A stretch of DNA of 64,000 bases from Pirellulales bacterium (GTDB taxonomy: Bacteria > Planctomycetota > Planctomycetia > Pirellulales > JACPPG01). The DNA lies in NCBI GenBank assembly GCA_036499395.1, contig DASYDW010000030.1:60505-124504 (forward strand), written 5' to 3'. Shown here in pieces: positions 62,148-64,000 of the stretch (position 1 is its first letter; every line of letters begins with the position of its first letter). Made by a program: the position numbers and the translations under genes. The notes under the pieces were generated by a model. That model saw only the letters and a list, made by a program, of their open reading frames with translations, was not told the DNA's origin and ran no database searches.

Positions 62148-62426
62148 GTTCGCGCCGAGGATGCTACCGGCCGACGCGAACGCTCCCCAACATCGTGACT
62201 TGTCAAGATAATTAGTCCTCATCCTGTCGCGTACTGCAAATGAGCAGAGCAATCTGACGAGTTAACCGTGCGGTAAACCACGAAACTTAACGATTGCTAA
62301 ACTATCTCCAGCTAACATCACGCTCAACGCTACGCAAATCCGAGACGCATTATCTTGAGTAGCCTGGCGATGGCGCAGCCCATATCCTGTGGCTGATACC
62401 ACTGTGCAACAACTGATGGAGACAAT

Positions 62427-63266
62427 ATGCATCTACTCGACTCAAAACCACTGAAGCAGGCGGGCTTTACGCTCATCGAATTATCGATCGTGCTGGTGAT
62501 CATCGGGCTTATCGTGGGCGGCGTACTCGTCGGCCAGGACCTGATCAAAGCGGCAGAAATTCGCGCTACCGTAGGCCAGGTGGAAAAATACAATGCGGCC
62601 GTCAACACTTTCCGTACCAAATATAACGGCATCCCGGGCGACTTAGTCTATACCCAGGCCAGCGCTTTCGGCCTCGTGCTTCCTGCAGCTGGTATCACCA
62701 GCGGAGGCGGCACCGGTCTTGGTGACGGCAACGGCCTCATCCAGGATACGGCCAGCGCCAACGCACCGATCGGCGAACCCCTCATCTTCTGGCAGCATCT
62801 CTCCACCGCCAGTCTGATCGACGGCTCGCTCGGCACCAACATCACCTCTGGTGCAGTAATCGCCACCAGCGGCACGGTTTCGCAGTATCTGCCTTCAGCC
62901 AAGCTCGGCCGCGGCAACTACTGGGTAGTCGGCTCGGATACCGGCACGAACTACTACATCTTAGGTGGCGTGACTAGCATCTCCTCTACTGCCTATACTT
63001 ACAGTCTGGCTCTTACGCCGATCGAGTCCTATAACATCGACGTGAAGCTTGACGATGGCGCTCCCGATACCGGCATCGTCCAGGCGCGGACTAATCACGT
63101 CAGTGCTTTCGGTTCTCTGAGTGGTACTTACGGCAGCACGATCGCTCCGACCACTGGCTGTATCGTTGCAGGTGCTGCGGGCGTTACCGATCCGTCATCT
63201 ACCTATAACCGTGGCACCACCAGCGGCACTACGCCGAACTGTATGCTGCGCTTCCGCTTCAACTAA
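62427..63266 (+). CDS. type IV pilin / pseudopilin-like protein
   Basis: 279 residues. The class III-type signal is a short leader MHLLDSKPLKQAG then FTLIELSIVLVIIGLIVGGVLVG with the invariant Glu at position 5 of the mature chain. The body begins YNAAVNTFRTKYNGIPGDL, a segment seen in alphaproteobacterial prepilin-type proteins, and is then Gly/Ser/Thr-rich and mostly beta with one Cys pair candidate (TTGCIVAG and PNCMLRF). A GGAG site precedes the ATG. Processed by a prepilin peptidase, it could belong to a type IV pilus or type II secretion pseudopilus; no such genes lie next to it here. Confidence 0.85.
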   Translation: MHLLDSKPLKQAGFTLIELSIVLVIIGLIVGGVLVGQDLIKAAEIRATVGQVEKYNAAVNTFRTKYNGIPGDLVYTQASAFGLVLPAAGITSGGGTGLGDGNGLIQDTASANAPIGEPLIFWQHLSTASLIDGSLGTNITSGAVIATSGTVSQYLPSAKLGRGNYWVVGSDTGTNYYILGGVTSISSTAYTYSLALTPIESYNIDVKLDDGAPDTGIVQARTNHVSAFGSLSGTYGSTIAPTTGCIVAGAAGVTDPSSTYNRGTTSGTTPNCMLRFRFN

Positions 63267-63286
63267 TAAAAAAAGCCGGATCTTCT

Positions 63287-63320
63287 TATGAGGGCCGCCC
63301 TTCGGGGCGGCTCATTTGTT
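63287..63320 (+). terminator. terminator after the pilin-like gene
   Basis: Stem GCCGCCC / GGGCGGC with TTCG tetraloop, extended by ATGA/TCAT, followed by TTTGTTT. 25 bases past the stop at 63266. Confidence 0.8.
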
Positions 63321-63754
63321 TGGTATCTGATCATTTGAGTTTTCTCCCCATCATTTTTCGGCGCAAGAACTGGCACCTCGCCTTCGGCGACCAGATGCTT
63401 CCAGGCTCCGCGTTAGCTGCGGTCGCATTCGCGACGAGCAGAGCTCCGTTCCCGCCTCTTTGAGCATCGGCTGCGCGCAGCCTCTAGCTGTCATCTGACG
63501 ATGGCTGAGGACGTGCTTCACGCATTACCGAGCTAGGGGGGCACATCCCCCGGGCCGTCAAGGATCGGAGCCACGCGACCGCCTTCGGTTTCCCTCCCGT
63601 CTTCCTGCGCTAGCGCTCCGTGCAGACGGGCGCCTCCCAGCGGCGGTCGTCCTTGACTGCCCTCCCCCTGACTTTCGGGCATTCGCCCCCGTTGCCCAAA
63701 AGCATGTGCTTTTGATGCACCGGGTTTTTTCAATTTCAGAGGGAGAAGTTTCAG
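63321..63754. other. intergenic region upstream of ardC, no gene seen
   Basis: 434 bases, GC-rich, with several short inverted repeats (for example around the ggggg/ccccc stretch near 63536-63552). A GGGAGAAG ribosome site lies before the ardC ATG. Resembles a long leader common upstream of ardC in proteobacterial mobile DNA; no specific element was identified. Confidence 0.4.
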
Positions 63755-63871
63755 ATGGCTACCGCAACCGACAACAGCAGCCGGACCGACATCTACACGA
63801 TGATCACCAACCGCATCGTCGAAGCGCTTGAGGCGGGCACAAGGCCCTGGCTCAAGCCTTGGAGCCTGTAG
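63755..63871 (+). pseudogene. ardC: truncated ArdC antirestriction protein N-terminus
   Basis: 39 codons to TAG. MATATDNSSRTDIYTMITNR then IVEALEAGTRPWLKPW is the standard N-terminal start of ArdC (ssDNA-binding, DUF1738-type). Normal proteins continue with WNAEH-like sequence for ~250-300 more residues; here only SL and a stop follow, and the next bases do not continue the family in any frame noticed. Interpreted as disrupted. Confidence 0.7.
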
Positions 63872-63943
63872 CCATGATGCCTCCGTTTTCAGGGTCGCGT
63901 TCCTATCCGGAAGGATAGCGTGCCGGGTGTCCGAATCGTGTTG

Positions 63944-64000
63944 TCAGATTGCGGGTTTGGGCCTTTTCTTTGGCGTCGTCAACTCTGGCGGATGGCCGGT
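63944..64000 (-). CDS. C-terminal end of an unknown protein, partial
   Basis: Last 18 codons and stop of a minus-strand frame running off the window: ELTTPKKRPKPAI with a Pro/Lys-rich tail. The position, 70 bases past the truncated ardC, suggests the 3' end of an inserted transposase gene, but the short length does not allow a family call. Confidence 0.35.
   Translation of the reverse strand, partial: TGHPPELTTPKKRPKPAI

Noticed and set aside
46967..64000. Second copy of the tmRNA 3' end marking the right island boundary
   Set aside because: I looked for the T-arm and acceptor sequence to the end of the window and saw no match; a computed search could still find a diverged copy.
1..64000. 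tRNA and rRNA genes
   Set aside because: No cloverleaf or rRNA sequence recognised apart from the tRNA-like part of tmRNA; this was by eye and not a computed scan.

Overview
The window reads as chromosomal DNA of a member of the Planctomycetota (Pirellulales-like). The evidence is a PSCyt1/DUF1549/DUF1553 protein directly followed by a DUF1501 protein, large extracellular proteins with an LEPR-XLL-type N-terminal motif, a dockerin plus PEP-CTERM protein, an ECF sigma factor overlapping a WD40 Ser/Thr kinase, the hpnCDE squalene genes next to ispH, and a tmRNA tag ending FALAA. GC is high. No rRNA, tRNA or CRISPR array was seen; the only structured RNA gene is tmRNA.

Layout. 1-12,057: cell-surface and secreted proteins (Gly-rich beta-helix protein, TPR-sulfotransferase, DUF1501/PSCyt1 pair, a beta-propeller gene split by an in-frame TGA, an FG-GAP protein). 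12,193-23,381: small acidic protein, MOSC protein, bestrophin, a kinase fused to a UrtA-like ligand-binding domain, a degenerate enolase-superfamily protein, ispH, and divergently hpnC-hpnD-hpnE with ATGA overlaps. Together ispH and hpnCDE would supply isoprenoid units and convert farnesyl diphosphate to squalene for hopanoids. 23,551-28,484: hsp20-lon, a PRC-barrel protein and a PLP enzyme. 28,526-44,798: large exported proteins, including a 1.9-kb-codon serine protease with exactly periodic Ig-like repeats, plus a methyltransferase, a His-less Hpt-like protein and an acyltransferase-like protein.

45,242-45,601 is tmRNA (ssrA). A tyrosine integrase starts the mobile island immediately at its 3' end and its reading frame runs antisense into tmRNA. 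The island is almost entirely on the minus strand: two small genes upstream of a LysR-like winged-helix protein, microproteins of 17-47 codons with good ribosome binding sites, a DUF1232 protein, a ParB-family protein, a VirD4/TraG-like ATPase, membrane proteins, an excisionase-like protein and the integrase. No relaxase or VirB4 is visible. Next to it (53,202-55,061) lies a tightly overlapping AbrB-PIN-AbrB unit followed by a second tyrosine recombinase. The far boundary of the island was not found.

55,299-60,529 is again planctomycete-like (ECF sigma/kinase pair, PEP-CTERM propeller protein). From about 60,650 to the end the character changes to proteobacterial: a protein of eight 39-residue mTERF-like repeats, a type IV prepilin-like protein and a truncated ArdC antirestriction gene apparently cut by an insertion. 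This is either horizontally acquired DNA or an assembly junction. The repeat protein is the strongest candidate for something undescribed.
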